A DNA stretch of 64,000 bases from Erysipelotrichaceae bacterium (GCA_017473265.1 JAFULQ010000005.1:1-64000), one strand, 5' to 3'. Shown: positions 52,041 to 62,832, numbered from the stretch's first letter. Notes: generated by a model from the sequence alone, not told the origin. Numbers and translations: made by a program.

Positions 52041-53277
52041 AAAACAAATAAATGAGTGGAGTAAAATGAATTCTAAATTTGATTTTAATGAAAAGTTTGT
52101 TAGACAAAATATGAAGAAAGAGAATAAAGGCTTTCAATATTTGTTAAGAGGTTGTTTGATTACTTTAGTCTGTATGTTCGTTTTAGCTAATGTAAGTCAA
52201 GATTATGTTCAAGCGTTGCAAGATGTGCCATTTTTAAATACGGTAAATGAATGGCTGCGAATTGATTCTTATAATTTGGCCAAGGAAAAGGATTATGTTC
52301 AAGAAATTAACCTTACCAAAAAAGAAAATGGAGTAACATTAACTGTTCATGATGTAGTATTGGATGAACGTAATATGTTTGTGAATTATACAGTTGATTT
52401 TGGAAATAAAGAATATGATATGCATAAAATCAAACTAATAAATGATAATAATGCAACTTTTTATGTGGCTACTGTTTTTCAATCTGATGTAGAACCTATG
52501 GTTATTGAATGCAATACATTGGATTCAAGAATATTGGATTCATTTACACTTGAAGTAATTTATGGGGATTATGAAAGAATAAGTGTTGATGTTCCTATTG
52601 ATATAAAGAAAATAGCTGATCCAGAAGTTTATGATATGAATCAAATGGTTATTATTGATAATCAAAAACTTGTAATTGAAAGATTAGAGGTATATCCTTT
52701 GGCTACGTATTTATATGTTAAAGCGGATAAGAATAATACGATGAAAGTAATTAATGTAGATTTTGAATTTTCTGTTGATGGTAATGTGATTGAAACAAAA
52801 CGTGGTGATGGATATTATAATGGAAATGCTGCTACATATGTGAATATGAGTCCTTATTTCTATGATAAAGATGTGGAAATTGTATTAAAAAGTGTGCAAT
52901 TACAACCTTTTGATAATAGAGTAAGTGTTCATTTAGATACAAAAGAAATCAAAGGATATACAGAATGTATTGAACTTGTAGGAATTTATGAGAAAGAAGT
53001 AGGAAAGCCATTTGAACAAAGTTTATTTAAGTTCAATCCTGAAGATTATGATGGAACGAATGATTATTTGGTATTGTTAAAAGGGAAAAATGCTAATTTA
53101 GCAAACGCAAGAATGTCATATCAAAATAAGGGAATTGATATTTATACATATTATCCATTATCTGATGTAGTAGAAATTCGAGTGGATAAAGAAAAATTAG
53201 ATTATTGGAGTTATTTTACATTTGAAGCAGAAATAGGTAGAACTGTAGAAATAAATGAAAAATTGAAGCTTAAGTAG
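52033..53277 (+). CDS. DUF4179-type anti-sigma factor
   Basis: 414 residues. Short cytoplasmic N-terminus that would bind the sigma factor, one membrane segment at about 36-54 (YLLRGCLITLVCMFVLANVS), then a DUF4179-like extracellular domain (EINLTKKENGVTLTVHDVVL). The missing zinc motif (HxxxCxxC) means it is not a ZAS-type anti-sigma. Signal sensed is unknown. Confidence 0.87.
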   Translation: MDKKQINEWSKMNSKFDFNEKFVRQNMKKENKGFQYLLRGCLITLVCMFVLANVSQDYVQALQDVPFLNTVNEWLRIDSYNLAKEKDYVQEINLTKKENGVTLTVHDVVLDERNMFVNYTVDFGNKEYDMHKIKLINDNNATFYVATVFQSDVEPMVIECNTLDSRILDSFTLEVIYGDYERISVDVPIDIKKIADPEVYDMNQMVIIDNQKLVIERLEVYPLATYLYVKADKNNTMKVINVDFEFSVDGNVIETKRGDGYYNGNAATYVNMSPYFYDKDVEIVLKSVQLQPFDNRVSVHLDTKEIKGYTECIELVGIYEKEVGKPFEQSLFKFNPEDYDGTNDYLVLLKGKNANLANARMSYQNKGIDIYTYYPLSDVVEIRVDKEKLDYWSYFTFEAEIGRTVEINEKLKLK

Positions 53278-53288
53278 CTTCAATTTTT
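53258..53288. terminator. Bidirectional terminator of anti-sigma gene and convergent gene
   Basis: 13-bp stem AAAAATTGAAGCT / AGCTTCAATTTTT with 5-nt loop; holds the ends of both convergent genes. Confidence 0.85.
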
Positions 53289-53633
53289 TTCTTCCTCTTC
53301 TTCAATTGGTAATGTCCTAGCTCTTTCTAGAGAATAGTACATATTTGAATACCATAGAACAAGTGTAGTGATTACAAATAGTCCTGCAAAGATAAAGTAT
53401 TTTGGTGTTTGTAATAGCACACACATAGTTACTACTAATATGCAGTTTCCTAAATATAGGGCTAAAGATTTAATTCCTCTTGATAATAATACATGAAAAG
53501 CATCTTTATTCTCGTAGTTTTTAGCTGAGAAAATGAAGGTGTCTTTTTCTTTTGTTTCAATTTGTTTTGCTAGTTTAAATAGAATCATCATAAAAGGACT
53601 AGCGATAACAATTAATACTAATAAGATTTGCAT
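53280..53633 (-). CDS. Unknown three-helix membrane protein
   Basis: 117 residues from the ATG at 53633 (AGGAAGTG upstream); 53657 is an alternative in-frame start. Membrane segments at about 3-20, 58-78 and 80-100, acidic C-terminus ending EEEEEKN. Family not recognised. Confidence 0.62.
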   Translation of the reverse strand: MQILLVLIVIASPFMMILFKLAKQIETKEKDTFIFSAKNYENKDAFHVLLSRGIKSLALYLGNCILVVTMCVLLQTPKYFIFAGLFVITTLVLWYSNMYYSLERARTLPIEEEEEKN

Positions 53634-53716
53634 AGTTTCACTTCCTGTACCTATCATAACAAAGAATGACCATTGTGTCTATTGTCACATAGAATAGATA
53701 GAGGATGGGTGGGCGA

Positions 53717-54466
53717 ATGAAACAGGTAATACATGGAGTTTTGACGAATTATGAGGTAAGTGGAGAAGGGGATGTCGTTTTACTTTTGCATGGATGGGGT
53801 ATGGATTTGCATAGTATGTTATGGATTGGTGAAGATTTAAAGTGTAAGGTGTATGCGATTGATTTGCCTGGGTTTGGTGAAAGTGAGATTCGTCAAAGTT
53901 GGGATGTATTTGATTATGTGGATTGGTTACATGCTTTTTGTGAGGAACTAGAGTTAGAAGATATTATGATTGTGGCACATTCGTTTGGCTGTCGAATTGC
54001 ATTATGGTATAGCTATGTCTATGGTTGTAAGAAGATGGTGTTAACGGGTGCTGCTGGGATTCCTTCTTTGAAAAATAAGTTTCAAAAATGGCAAGAAATA
54101 GAGTATCATATAAGTAAGTATATCTATAAGAAATTAGGGTTAGTAAAACGAATTGAACAGTTACAAAATAGTAGAGGAAGTTATGATTATCGTAGTGCCA
54201 GTCCAGTAATGAAAGAAACCTTGGTTAAGGTCATTCATAATGATGTGACTGGGATTTTGAGTAGTATTTATACACCTACAATTTTGATTGTTGGTGATAA
54301 GGATGATATTACACCTATTTGGATGTCTAGGGAAATGGAATCTCGGATGCAGGATGCGGCGATGATTGTGTTTGAAAGTTGTCATCATTTTGCATATTTG
54401 CAAGATCGGTATCGTTTTATGAAGATAGTGAAAGTGTTTTTAGAAAAGGAGGAAGAGCATGCTTAG
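53717..54466 (+). CDS. Alpha/beta hydrolase
   Basis: 249 residues. Oxyanion region VVLLLHGWGMD, nucleophile elbow AHSFGCR (G/A-x-S-x-G), acid in GDKDDIT and histidine in SCHHFAYL. Substrate unknown. ATG 53717 chosen over 53705, whose ribosome site would be too close. Overlaps the MurF gene by 8 bases, so it is part of a cell wall operon. Confidence 0.88.
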   Translation: MKQVIHGVLTNYEVSGEGDVVLLLHGWGMDLHSMLWIGEDLKCKVYAIDLPGFGESEIRQSWDVFDYVDWLHAFCEELELEDIMIVAHSFGCRIALWYSYVYGCKKMVLTGAAGIPSLKNKFQKWQEIEYHISKYIYKKLGLVKRIEQLQNSRGSYDYRSASPVMKETLVKVIHNDVTGILSSIYTPTILIVGDKDDITPIWMSREMESRMQDAAMIVFESCHHFAYLQDRYRFMKIVKVFLEKEEEHA

Positions 54467-56072
54467 TGTTATGAGTATTTGGAAAATGAGTGCTTGGATT
54501 AGTTTTAGCATGTTTTTAGTCATTCCTTTCTTTAAAGCTTTAAGTGCATATCAGAAGAATCGTTATAAGATGGATCGTTATAGTCATTGGTTTAAGGACC
54601 AATTTTTATGGGAGTTTAGAAGCTTTTTATATTATATTCTTTTAGCGTTACCTTTTATTATGATGGAATATTGTAGTGATATGGTAGCGTATTTGTTGTT
54701 TGTTGGTTTTACCGTATTGTATACCATGGTACGTTTTTATAAGTGTGATTGGAAGAAATTATTTGAGAGTATTGATTGGACGATGCGTATGCTACGTAGT
54801 GCAATTGTACTATTTGTTTTACATTTTGTGTGGATGTATTTGTTTATTGATGTGATGAATACGACTTCACTTGGTTGGGGTTGTGTTTTTGCGTATATTG
54901 GTAGTTGGTTTTTGATTTATGTAGTTTGGTTTGTACTATATCCTGTTGAATGGTTGATTGGCTATTATTATCGTAAACAAGCTCGTAGTTTTATGAATCA
55001 ATTTGATGGTATTAGTGTTGCGATTACAGGTTCTTATGGTAAGACAAGTTGTAAATATATTTTGGATAAAATGTTATCTACAAAATATTATGGTTTGATG
55101 ACGCCAAAGTCTTATAATACGGCAATGGGAATTACGGGTGTCATTCGTAAGATGTTGAAGCCAATTCATCAATATTTTATTTGTGAAATGGGTAGTGATC
55201 ATCCAGGTGAGATTGCCAATATGATGGAGATTTGTCATCCTAAGTATGGGGTGATTACTGCGATTGGTCCACAGCATTTACAAACTTTTGGTACGATGCG
55301 TAATATCGTAGAAGAGAAGATGAGTTTGGTTGAAAAATTGGATGTGGATGGCGTTTGTTTCTTGAATAAAGATAATGCGTATATTCGTGAATATGAAATT
55401 CAAAATCCTTGTAAGAAAGTATGGTTTTCGATGTTGACGGAAGCAGATTATCAAGTTGTTAATATGTATCAAACAAGTGAGATTACACAATTTACTGTGT
55501 TAGTAGATGGTATGTATTATGAATTTGAGACAAGATTGTTGGGTAAGCATAATGTCATGAATTTGTTAGCGATGATTAGTGTTGCGCATACTTTGGGTAT
55601 GGATATGGCTATTTTACAGAATGTTGTGAAACATATGCCTTGTATTGAACATCGTTTGGAAAGAAAAGATTTCCATGGACGTACTTTGATTGATAATTCG
55701 TATAGTTCTAATATTGAAAGTATGAAAGAATCATTAGAGATTTTATCGATGATGCCGAATAAGAAAATTATCATTACTCCTGGTTTAGTGGATTTGGCGT
55801 ATATGGCGGATGAAACACATTATCAATTTGGTTCTTTGATGAAAGAAAAAGTGGATATTGTCATTTTAGTGGGTGAATCACAAACGTCTATGATTTATAA
55901 TGGTCTTATAAAGAATGGATTTAGTGAAGAGAATATTTATATAGTTAATTCTATGGCTGATGGTTTATCTAAGTCATTGGAAGTAAGTGAAGTAAATGAT
56001 ACAATTTTAATAGAAAATGATTTGCCTGCTGTATATATGGCTGCTAGTGATATAAAGAAAGGTGGGAAGTAA
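54459..56072 (+). CDS. murF: Membrane-anchored MurF-type ligase
   Basis: 537 residues. The first ~165 carry four or so membrane segments, unusual for MurF. Then a Mur ligase: ATP loop AITGSYGKTSCKYI, SYNTAMGITGVIR, FICEMGSDHPGEIANMMEIC, GVITAIGPQHLQTFGT and the C-terminal-domain entry HRLERKDFHGRTLIDNSYSS. MurF adds D-Ala-D-Ala to the UDP-MurNAc tripeptide; Ddl is the next gene. Whether this is the sole MurF or a second copy cannot be told here. Confidence 0.88.
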   Translation: MLSVMSIWKMSAWISFSMFLVIPFFKALSAYQKNRYKMDRYSHWFKDQFLWEFRSFLYYILLALPFIMMEYCSDMVAYLLFVGFTVLYTMVRFYKCDWKKLFESIDWTMRMLRSAIVLFVLHFVWMYLFIDVMNTTSLGWGCVFAYIGSWFLIYVVWFVLYPVEWLIGYYYRKQARSFMNQFDGISVAITGSYGKTSCKYILDKMLSTKYYGLMTPKSYNTAMGITGVIRKMLKPIHQYFICEMGSDHPGEIANMMEICHPKYGVITAIGPQHLQTFGTMRNIVEEKMSLVEKLDVDGVCFLNKDNAYIREYEIQNPCKKVWFSMLTEADYQVVNMYQTSEITQFTVLVDGMYYEFETRLLGKHNVMNLLAMISVAHTLGMDMAILQNVVKHMPCIEHRLERKDFHGRTLIDNSYSSNIESMKESLEILSMMPNKKIIITPGLVDLAYMADETHYQFGSLMKEKVDIVILVGESQTSMIYNGLIKNGFSEENIYIVNSMADGLSKSLEVSEVNDTILIENDLPAVYMAASDIKKGGK

Positions 56073-56074
56073 GA

Positions 56075-57232
56075 ATGAAAACAAGAGTTGGCGTGTTTTT
56101 TGGTGGTCAAAGTGTTGAACATGAGATTAGTATTTTGACGGCTATGCAAGTTATGCATGCTTTTGATAGTGAAAAATATGATATTGTGCCTGTTTATGTT
56201 TCTAAAAGTGGCTTGTTTTATTCGGATTCTCGCTTTAAAGAGTTAGATACCTTTAAGGATTTAACTAAAGCGTTAGATAAATTAACTCCTGTACAGTTGA
56301 TTCGCCAAGATCAGCGTTTTGCATTAGTTTGTACAACAATGAAGTTTGTACAGAAAACGGTGGATATTATTGATGTAGCGTTTAATGCTTTTCATGGTAC
56401 CAATGGTGAAGATGGTAGTTTTGCAGGATTTTGTCAAATGCTAGAGCTACCATATACGGGTTGTGCATTAGATGGTGCAGTAATTGGTCAAGATAAAGTG
56501 TTGATGCGTCATATTATGAATGCGAATAAGATTCCAATATGTCCATGGTTTTGGAGATATCGTTATGAAGTAGAACAGGATAAAAAAGATATATTAAGTA
56601 AAACTAAAAAACTGGGGTATCCTGTGATTGTTAAACCAGCTACGTTGGGTTCATCTATTGGTATTTCTGTTGTGAATACGGTGGAGGAAATGGATGCGGC
56701 GTTGGAATTGGCTGGTCAGTATAGTGATAAAATTGTAGTTGAAAAGAAGATTGTGAATATGCGTGAATTCAATTGTGCATATTTAGGAAATATTGAAGAA
56801 GTTACCATTAGTGCTGTTGAAGAAGTGGTAAATGAACATGCGATATTAACTTATGAAGATAAGTATGAAAAGGGCATGAAATATGAAGAAAAGAAACGTA
56901 TTCTTCCTGCAGAGTTAGATTCTGAAGTAGTTGATCGAATAAAGTATTTAACAGTGAAGACGTGTCGTAGATTGCATTTACAAGGTGTGATTCGTGTGGA
57001 TTTCTTAATGGATTGTGATGCGAATAAGATTTATGTGAATGAAGTGAATACGATTCCGGGTTCTATGGCTCATTATTTGTTTGAACCTGAGGGTATATCA
57101 TTTACACAGTTGTTGGATCATTTGATTCAGGATGTGTTATATAAGGAGCGTATTCGTAAACAACAAATTACGTCATATGATACGAATTTATTGGCTAATT
57201 TTGATGCTTCGAAAGGAGTAAAAGGGAAGTAG
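56075..57232 (+). CDS. ddl: D-alanine--D-alanine ligase
   Basis: 385 residues of the ATP-grasp Ddl family. Seen: VGVFFGGQSVEHEISILTAM, NAFHGTNGEDGSFAGFCQML, ELPYTGC, VKPATLGSSIGIS and the metal-binding NEVNTIPGS. The loop around YEDKYEKGMKYEEKKRILPA aligns with the D-Ala-specifying region. The C-terminus is ~25 residues longer than usual. Two bases after the murF gene, consistent with a peptide-stem operon. Confidence 0.94.
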   Translation: MKTRVGVFFGGQSVEHEISILTAMQVMHAFDSEKYDIVPVYVSKSGLFYSDSRFKELDTFKDLTKALDKLTPVQLIRQDQRFALVCTTMKFVQKTVDIIDVAFNAFHGTNGEDGSFAGFCQMLELPYTGCALDGAVIGQDKVLMRHIMNANKIPICPWFWRYRYEVEQDKKDILSKTKKLGYPVIVKPATLGSSIGISVVNTVEEMDAALELAGQYSDKIVVEKKIVNMREFNCAYLGNIEEVTISAVEEVVNEHAILTYEDKYEKGMKYEEKKRILPAELDSEVVDRIKYLTVKTCRRLHLQGVIRVDFLMDCDANKIYVNEVNTIPGSMAHYLFEPEGISFTQLLDHLIQDVLYKERIRKQQITSYDTNLLANFDASKGVKGK

Positions 57233-57248
57233 AAAGGAATTGAAGTTA

Positions 57249-58589
57249 ATGATTGAGATGACAAAAGAGATTTTGGCGGAAGCGGCAACTTTGCGACAAG
57301 TAAAGCGCGTTCGCGAAATCTTTGATACATACAACATTGTCGATTTAGCGGATATTGTGGGAGAACTTGAGATTTCTGAGGCGCTCTTTATTTTTAAAGT
57401 GCTTAGAAAAGAAGTAAGTGGTCAAGTTTTTACCTATCTTTCGAAAGATAAACAAGAATCATTGGTTGAATTATTAACAAATGATCAAATTAAGAATATT
57501 TTAGCCGAATTGTATTCGGATGATATGATGGAGTTCATGGATGAACTTCCTAATGAATTGGTTAAAAAGATTTTGGGTGCGGTTAGTAAAGCACAAAGAG
57601 AAGAAATTAATCAATTGTTATCATACGCAGAGTTTTCTTGTGGTTCGATTATGACTACTGACTTTGTGGAATTGAAGCGTGATGATACGATTGATGAGGC
57701 GATGCATGATATTAAGCGTCAAAAACGTGTGGCAGAATCTATTTCGTATGGTTATGTGCTTGAAAAAGATAAGTTAGTGGGTATTGTTTCTATGCGTGAT
57801 ATTATTTTTGCGCCTGAAGATAGTTTATTAGAAGAAATAATGGATGAAGAGTTTGTGGCTGTTACAACAAAAGATGATCAAGAGTTAGCCATTGAATTAA
57901 TCAAGAAATACGACTTAACAATGATTCCTGTGGTTGATGATCAAGAGCATTTAGTTGGTGTGATTACTTCAGATGACGTTATTGACGTTATGGAAGAAGA
58001 AGCTACTGAAGATATTCATATGATGGCTGCGGTTACGCCTCTTGATGATAGTTATATGGAAGCGAGTATTTTGGATATTGCGAAGTCTCGTTTGCCTTGG
58101 CTTTTGGTGTTGATGATTTCTGCTGTATTATCAGAAACAGTATTGGCTAGAAATACAACATTAATTGTTTTAATTCCAGCGTTAACCTATTTTACTCCGA
58201 TGTTGATGGGTTCAGCGGGTAATGCGGGATCTCAAGCAGCTGCGATGGTTATTCGTGGTATTACAGTTGAAGGATTGGATATTCGTTCGTTTTTTAAAGT
58301 ATTTTGGAAAGAATTGCAGGTAGGTATTATTTGCGGTTTTGTGATGTTTGTTGTGAATTATTTCCGTGTTGTTTTGACTATGCCTACAGTGAGTAGTGGG
58401 GTTGCACTTGTATCTAGTGCTAGTGTATTTGTAGCGATTGTGGTGGCAAAATTGGTTGGAGGATTAACACCTTTAGTGGCGAAGTTATTCCATTTAGATC
58501 CAGCGGTATTGGCTTCTCCACTGATTGCGACAGTATGTGATGCTTTATCATTGAGTGTGTACTTTGCTTTAGCATGGTTTTTGGTGTAA
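57249..58589 (+). CDS. mgtE: Magnesium transporter MgtE (copy 1)
   Basis: 446 residues: N domain helices (ILAELYSDDMMEFMDELPNE), a CBS pair (SCGSIMTTDFVELKRDD, VAVTTKDDQELAIELIKKYD), then about five membrane segments with PMLMGSAGNAGSQAA, the Mg2+ selectivity region. The cytoplasmic domains gate by Mg2+. ATG 57249 with AAAGGA upstream. Followed by a paralogue 12 bases downstream. Confidence 0.94.
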   Translation: MIEMTKEILAEAATLRQVKRVREIFDTYNIVDLADIVGELEISEALFIFKVLRKEVSGQVFTYLSKDKQESLVELLTNDQIKNILAELYSDDMMEFMDELPNELVKKILGAVSKAQREEINQLLSYAEFSCGSIMTTDFVELKRDDTIDEAMHDIKRQKRVAESISYGYVLEKDKLVGIVSMRDIIFAPEDSLLEEIMDEEFVAVTTKDDQELAIELIKKYDLTMIPVVDDQEHLVGVITSDDVIDVMEEEATEDIHMMAAVTPLDDSYMEASILDIAKSRLPWLLVLMISAVLSETVLARNTTLIVLIPALTYFTPMLMGSAGNAGSQAAAMVIRGITVEGLDIRSFFKVFWKELQVGIICGFVMFVVNYFRVVLTMPTVSSGVALVSSASVFVAIVVAKLVGGLTPLVAKLFHLDPAVLASPLIATVCDALSLSVYFALAWFLV

Positions 58590-58601
58590 GGAGGATAGAC
58601 T

Positions 58602-59975
58602 ATGGATGAAATGAATTATGTAAGTTTATCTTTGTTACAGGAGTGGATATTAGAAAGACGTGCTGTGAAATTGCGTGAATTATTTGATGAATATCACGTA
58701 GTAGATATGGCAGCGTTAGTTAATGAATTAACTGTACATGAGATCTTAGTGTTATTTAAGATTTTACGTAAAGATGTGACTGGGGAAGTATTTACTTACT
58801 TAGAACAAGACAAAAAAGAAGAATTGATTCAAGCGTTTAGTGGGCCAGAGATTCGTGAAATTCTAGAGAATCTATACGCCGATGATATTGTTGATTTCAT
58901 GGAAGAAATGCCAGCCAATCTTACAAAGAAAGTATTAGCAAGTGCTACAGAACAAACGCGTACAGAAATTAACTGGTTGTTGAGTTTCCCTGAAGATAGT
59001 GCTGGTAGCATTATGTCTACAGACTTTGTAGAGTTGAAGGTAACTGATACGGTTGAACAAGCAATTCGTAAAATTAAGCGTCAAGGTAAGATGGCGGAAA
59101 CCATTAATACGTGTTATGTCATTGATGCAAAACGTGAATTAGTGGGCAGTATTCGCTTACGTGAATTCTTATTCGAAAATCGTGATGAAAAGATTAGCGA
59201 TATTATGGCAACTGACGTGGTTAGTGTAACGATTACAGATGACCAGGAAGAAGTTGTAGATGTTATTCAAAAGTACGATATTACAGTAGTGCCTGTAGTA
59301 AATAATGAAAATCGTTTGATTGGGATTATTACGGTCGATGATATTATCGATATTTTAGAAGAAGAAGCAACAGAAGATATTCATTTGATGGCTGGGATTA
59401 CACCAATTGAAGAAAGCTATTTGGAAGCTAGTGTATTATCGATTGTTAAGAGTCGTTTGCCTTGGTTATTGATTTTGATGATTTCTGGAGCCTTTACTGG
59501 AGCGATTATGGCTGGTTTTGAAGAGAGTTTAATGGTTATTCCAGCACTTAGTGGTTTTATTCCAATGATTATGGGTACAGCAGGGAATGCAGGTTCTCAA
59601 GCAAGTACGATGGTTATTCGTGGAATTGCCGTTGATGGTTTAGAAACCAAAGATATTTTGAAGGTAATGAAAAAGGAATTGGGTATTGCATTGATTTGTT
59701 CGGCAGTATTGTTTGTCGTTAACTTTGCGAAGATTTCCTTATTCCCAAGTGATTTGGTATTGCTTTCAAATGTAACAAGTGTGGCTTTAACAGTATCTTT
59801 ATCAGTTATTTTAGCTTTAACTTGTAGTAAATTATTGGGTGGCTTATTACCACTTGTGGTATATGCATTGAAATTGGATCCTGCAAGTGTTGCTAGTCCT
59901 GTAATCACAACGGTTATTGATGCTTTAAGTTTATTGATTTACTTTGTGATTGCGATGTTCTTTCTTGGTTTATAA
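58602..59975 (+). CDS. mgtE: Magnesium transporter MgtE (copy 2)
   Basis: 457 residues, same layout as the preceding gene (LYADDIVDFMEEMPANLTKK, SAGSIMSTDFVELK, PMIMGTAGNAGSQASTMVIR). Clearly a tandem paralogue. MgtE works as a homodimer; a heterodimer is possible. Ribosome site AAGGAGG. No M-box riboswitch was seen in front of the pair. Confidence 0.94.
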   Translation: MDEMNYVSLSLLQEWILERRAVKLRELFDEYHVVDMAALVNELTVHEILVLFKILRKDVTGEVFTYLEQDKKEELIQAFSGPEIREILENLYADDIVDFMEEMPANLTKKVLASATEQTRTEINWLLSFPEDSAGSIMSTDFVELKVTDTVEQAIRKIKRQGKMAETINTCYVIDAKRELVGSIRLREFLFENRDEKISDIMATDVVSVTITDDQEEVVDVIQKYDITVVPVVNNENRLIGIITVDDIIDILEEEATEDIHLMAGITPIEESYLEASVLSIVKSRLPWLLILMISGAFTGAIMAGFEESLMVIPALSGFIPMIMGTAGNAGSQASTMVIRGIAVDGLETKDILKVMKKELGIALICSAVLFVVNFAKISLFPSDLVLLSNVTSVALTVSLSVILALTCSKLLGGLLPLVVYALKLDPASVASPVITTVIDALSLLIYFVIAMFFLGL

Positions 59976-60005
59976 TTGACAAAGAATGTGAAATTTTGAT
60001 ATTAT
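59976..60005 (+). promoter_or_regulatory. leuS promoter
   Basis: TTGACA (59976-59981), 18 bp, TATTAT (60000-60005), directly after the mgtE stop. Confidence 0.78.
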
Positions 60006-60012
60006 GGAAATG

Positions 60013-60226
60013 CGTTGATTAGGAGTAGTAGTTATTCAAGGCAGATAGAGAGTCAATGGTTGGTGGAAATTGATGGCTGTAGATAATGAACTCGCCTAGG
60101 AGCTGATAACAAGAAAAGGTTATCCGTGTTTTCTTGCGTTAAAAGAAATGAGGGCATACTCTTTTTTGAGTGTGAACTAAGGTGGTACCGCGTTAATTTA
60201 ACGTCCTTAGAAGTAAGGACGTTTTT
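60013..60226 (+). promoter_or_regulatory. T-box leader of leuS
   Basis: AGAGAG and GGTTGGTG of stem I, Leu specifier CTC at 60091-60093 in GAACTCGCCTAGGAG, invariant AGGTGGTACCGCG (60180-60192), and terminator AACGTCCTTA / TAAGGACGTT (60200-60223) with T run. Responds to uncharged tRNA-Leu. Confidence 0.94.
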
Positions 60227-60249
60227 ATATTATAAGGGAGGATATAATT

Positions 60250-62649
60250 ATGACGTTTAATCACAAGGAGATTGAAACTAAGTGGCAGAAGTTTTGGGAT
60301 GAGAATGAAACATTTAAAACCGATACATGGGATTTCTCAAAACCTAAATATTATGCTTTAGATATGTTTCCATATCCATCAGGTGTAGGTTTGCATGCAG
60401 GGCATCCTGAAGGATATACAGCGACAGATGTTATTTGTCGTATGAAACGCATGCAAGGATATAATGTATTACATCCAATGGGATTTGACTCATTTGGATT
60501 ACCTGCAGAACAATATGCTATTCAAACAGGAAATCATCCAGATGGTTTTACACAAACAAATATTGGAACATTTACTGATCAATTAAAGATGTTAGGTTTC
60601 TCTTATGACTGGTCTAAAGTAGTTTCTACATCAGATCCAAGTTACTATAAATGGACACAATGGATTTTCAAACAAATGTTCTTAGATGGCTATGCAAAAT
60701 GTGTAGATATGCCAGTAAACTGGTGTGAAGAATTGGGTACTGTATTAGCTAACGATGAAGTTATTGATGGTAAATCAGAACGTGGTGGATACCCAGTGGT
60801 TCGTAAAAATATGCGTCAATGGGTAATGGATATTCCTGCATTCGCTGAACGTTTATTAGAAAACTTAAATGATATTGATTGGCCAGAAAGTACAAAAGAA
60901 ATTCAACGTAACTGGATTGGTAAATCTATTGGGGCTGAAATTAACTTCAAGATTGCAAATACTGAACATGACTTTACTGTATTCACAACTCGTTGTGATA
61001 CATTATTCGGGGCTACATACTGTGTAATGTCTCCTGAACATCCATTAGTAGAAAAGATTGTATCAGCGGAACAAAAAGATGCAATTGAAGCCTATCAAAA
61101 AGCTTGTGCTACTAAATCTGAAATGGAACGTACAGAATTAAATAAAGATAAGACTGGTGTATTTACTGGTGCTTATGCAATCAATCCTGTAAATGGTAAA
61201 GAAATTCCTATTTGGATTAGTGACTATGTATTAATGGGTTATGGTACTGGTGCGATTATGGCAGTTCCTGCTCATGATGATCGTGACTATGAATTCGCTA
61301 AAAAGTTTGGTATCGAAATTATTCAAGTATTAGCTGGTGGCGATATTACTGAAAAAGCACATACAGAAGATGGTATTCATATGAATTCTGGCTTCTTAGA
61401 TGGCTTAAATAAAGAAGACGCAATCAATACAATGATTGCCTGGTTAGAAGAACGTGGTTTAGGTACTAAGAAAATCAACTATCGTATGCGTGAATGGATT
61501 TTTGCTAGACAACGTTATTGGGGTGAACCAATTCCTGTTATCCATTATGAAGATGGTACAATTGGTGTGTTAGATGATGAACAACTTCCATTAACATTAC
61601 CAGTACTTGAGGATTATGGTCCTTCTAAAGGAGGCGGAGCTCCATTAGATAAAGCAGTTGATTGGGTAAATGTGACTGTAGATGGTAAAGTTGGTAAACG
61701 TGAAACTAGTACAATGCCTGGTTCTGCTGGTTCAAGTTGGTATTTCTTACGTTATATTGATCCACAAAATGATAAACAATTAGCAGATCCTGAATTATTA
61801 AAACACTGGATGCCTGTTGATTTATATGTAGGTGGACCAGAACATGCGGTAGGACACTTATTGTATTCTCGTATGTGGAACAATTACTTATATGACAAGG
61901 GTGTTGTTCCTTGTAAAGAACCATTCCAAAAATTAGTACACCAAGGTATGATTTTAGGAGCTAATGGCATTAAGATGGGTAAACGTTTCCCTGAATTCTG
62001 TGTAAATCCTAATGATGTAGTTAGAGATTATGGTGCAGATACATTACGTGTATATGAAATGTTCATGGGACCATTAGAAGCTGATAAACCATGGTCTACA
62101 CAAGGTGTAGAAGGGTCTCACCGTTGGTTGGAACGTGTATATCGTTTAATGATTGAATCTGGTAAATTGTCTGATACAAATGATGGTAAATTGGATTATA
62201 GTTATAACTTCATGATGAAGAAAGTAACAAATGACATTGAATCATTGAACTTAAATACAGCTATTTCTCAAATGATGATTTTCATCAATGACTGTTATAA
62301 GACAGAAACAGTTTATAAAGAATATGCAATTAACTTTGTACAAGCATTATCTTGTTTTGCACCTCATATAGGATGTGAAATGTATGAATTGTTAACAGGT
62401 AAGACAGATTTAGCTTATCGTCCATGGCCTACATATGATGAAAGTAAATTAGTTCTTAATGATGTAGATATGGCGGTTCAAGTAAATGGTAAGATGCGTG
62501 GTAAGTTTACAATTGCCAAAGATGCGTCTGATGAAGAAGCATTAGCTAAAGCTAAGGAATTAGAAACAGTTAAAGCACAACTTGAAGGTAAGACAATTCG
62601 TAAGGTAATTGTTATTAAGAATAAGATTGTAAATATTGTTGCGAATTAA
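60250..62649 (+). CDS. leuS: Leucyl-tRNA synthetase
   Basis: 799-residue class I synthetase, bacterial length. Nucleotide-binding HAGH in [20 protein letters not shown], editing domain ([19 protein letters not shown]), [11 protein letters not shown], and the second ATP motif as IKMGKRFPE instead of KMSKS. Controlled by the upstream T-box; start behind GGGAGGA. Followed by its own terminator. Confidence 0.97.
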   Translation: MTFNHKEIETKWQKFWDENETFKTDTWDFSKPKYYALDMFPYPSGVGLHAGHPEGYTATDVICRMKRMQGYNVLHPMGFDSFGLPAEQYAIQTGNHPDGFTQTNIGTFTDQLKMLGFSYDWSKVVSTSDPSYYKWTQWIFKQMFLDGYAKCVDMPVNWCEELGTVLANDEVIDGKSERGGYPVVRKNMRQWVMDIPAFAERLLENLNDIDWPESTKEIQRNWIGKSIGAEINFKIANTEHDFTVFTTRCDTLFGATYCVMSPEHPLVEKIVSAEQKDAIEAYQKACATKSEMERTELNKDKTGVFTGAYAINPVNGKEIPIWISDYVLMGYGTGAIMAVPAHDDRDYEFAKKFGIEIIQVLAGGDITEKAHTEDGIHMNSGFLDGLNKEDAINTMIAWLEERGLGTKKINYRMREWIFARQRYWGEPIPVIHYEDGTIGVLDDEQLPLTLPVLEDYGPSKGGGAPLDKAVDWVNVTVDGKVGKRETSTMPGSAGSSWYFLRYIDPQNDKQLADPELLKHWMPVDLYVGGPEHAVGHLLYSRMWNNYLYDKGVVPCKEPFQKLVHQGMILGANGIKMGKRFPEFCVNPNDVVRDYGADTLRVYEMFMGPLEADKPWSTQGVEGSHRWLERVYRLMIESGKLSDTNDGKLDYSYNFMMKKVTNDIESLNLNTAISQMMIFINDCYKTETVYKEYAINFVQALSCFAPHIGCEMYELLTGKTDLAYRPWPTYDESKLVLNDVDMAVQVNGKMRGKFTIAKDASDEEALAKAKELETVKAQLEGKTIRKVIVIKNKIVNIVAN

Positions 62650-62661
62650 TGAATAAGGGTA

Positions 62662-62699
62662 AAAGAACTATTTAAAGAAATTTAGATAGTTCTTTTTAT
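62662..62699 (+). terminator. leuS terminator
   Basis: 10-bp stem AAAGAACTAT / ATAGTTCTTT, loop partly paired, then TTTATA. Confidence 0.8.
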
Positions 62700-62832
62700 A
62701 TATTTAATCTATAATAAGCGTAAGAAAACAATATCGACTCTAATAAATATTATGATAAACATTATAAAAGTTGGCGATTCAATTCCCAAGCATGAAAAAC
62801 GAGATTTTTAATATAATGGAAAGGTGACTCGT

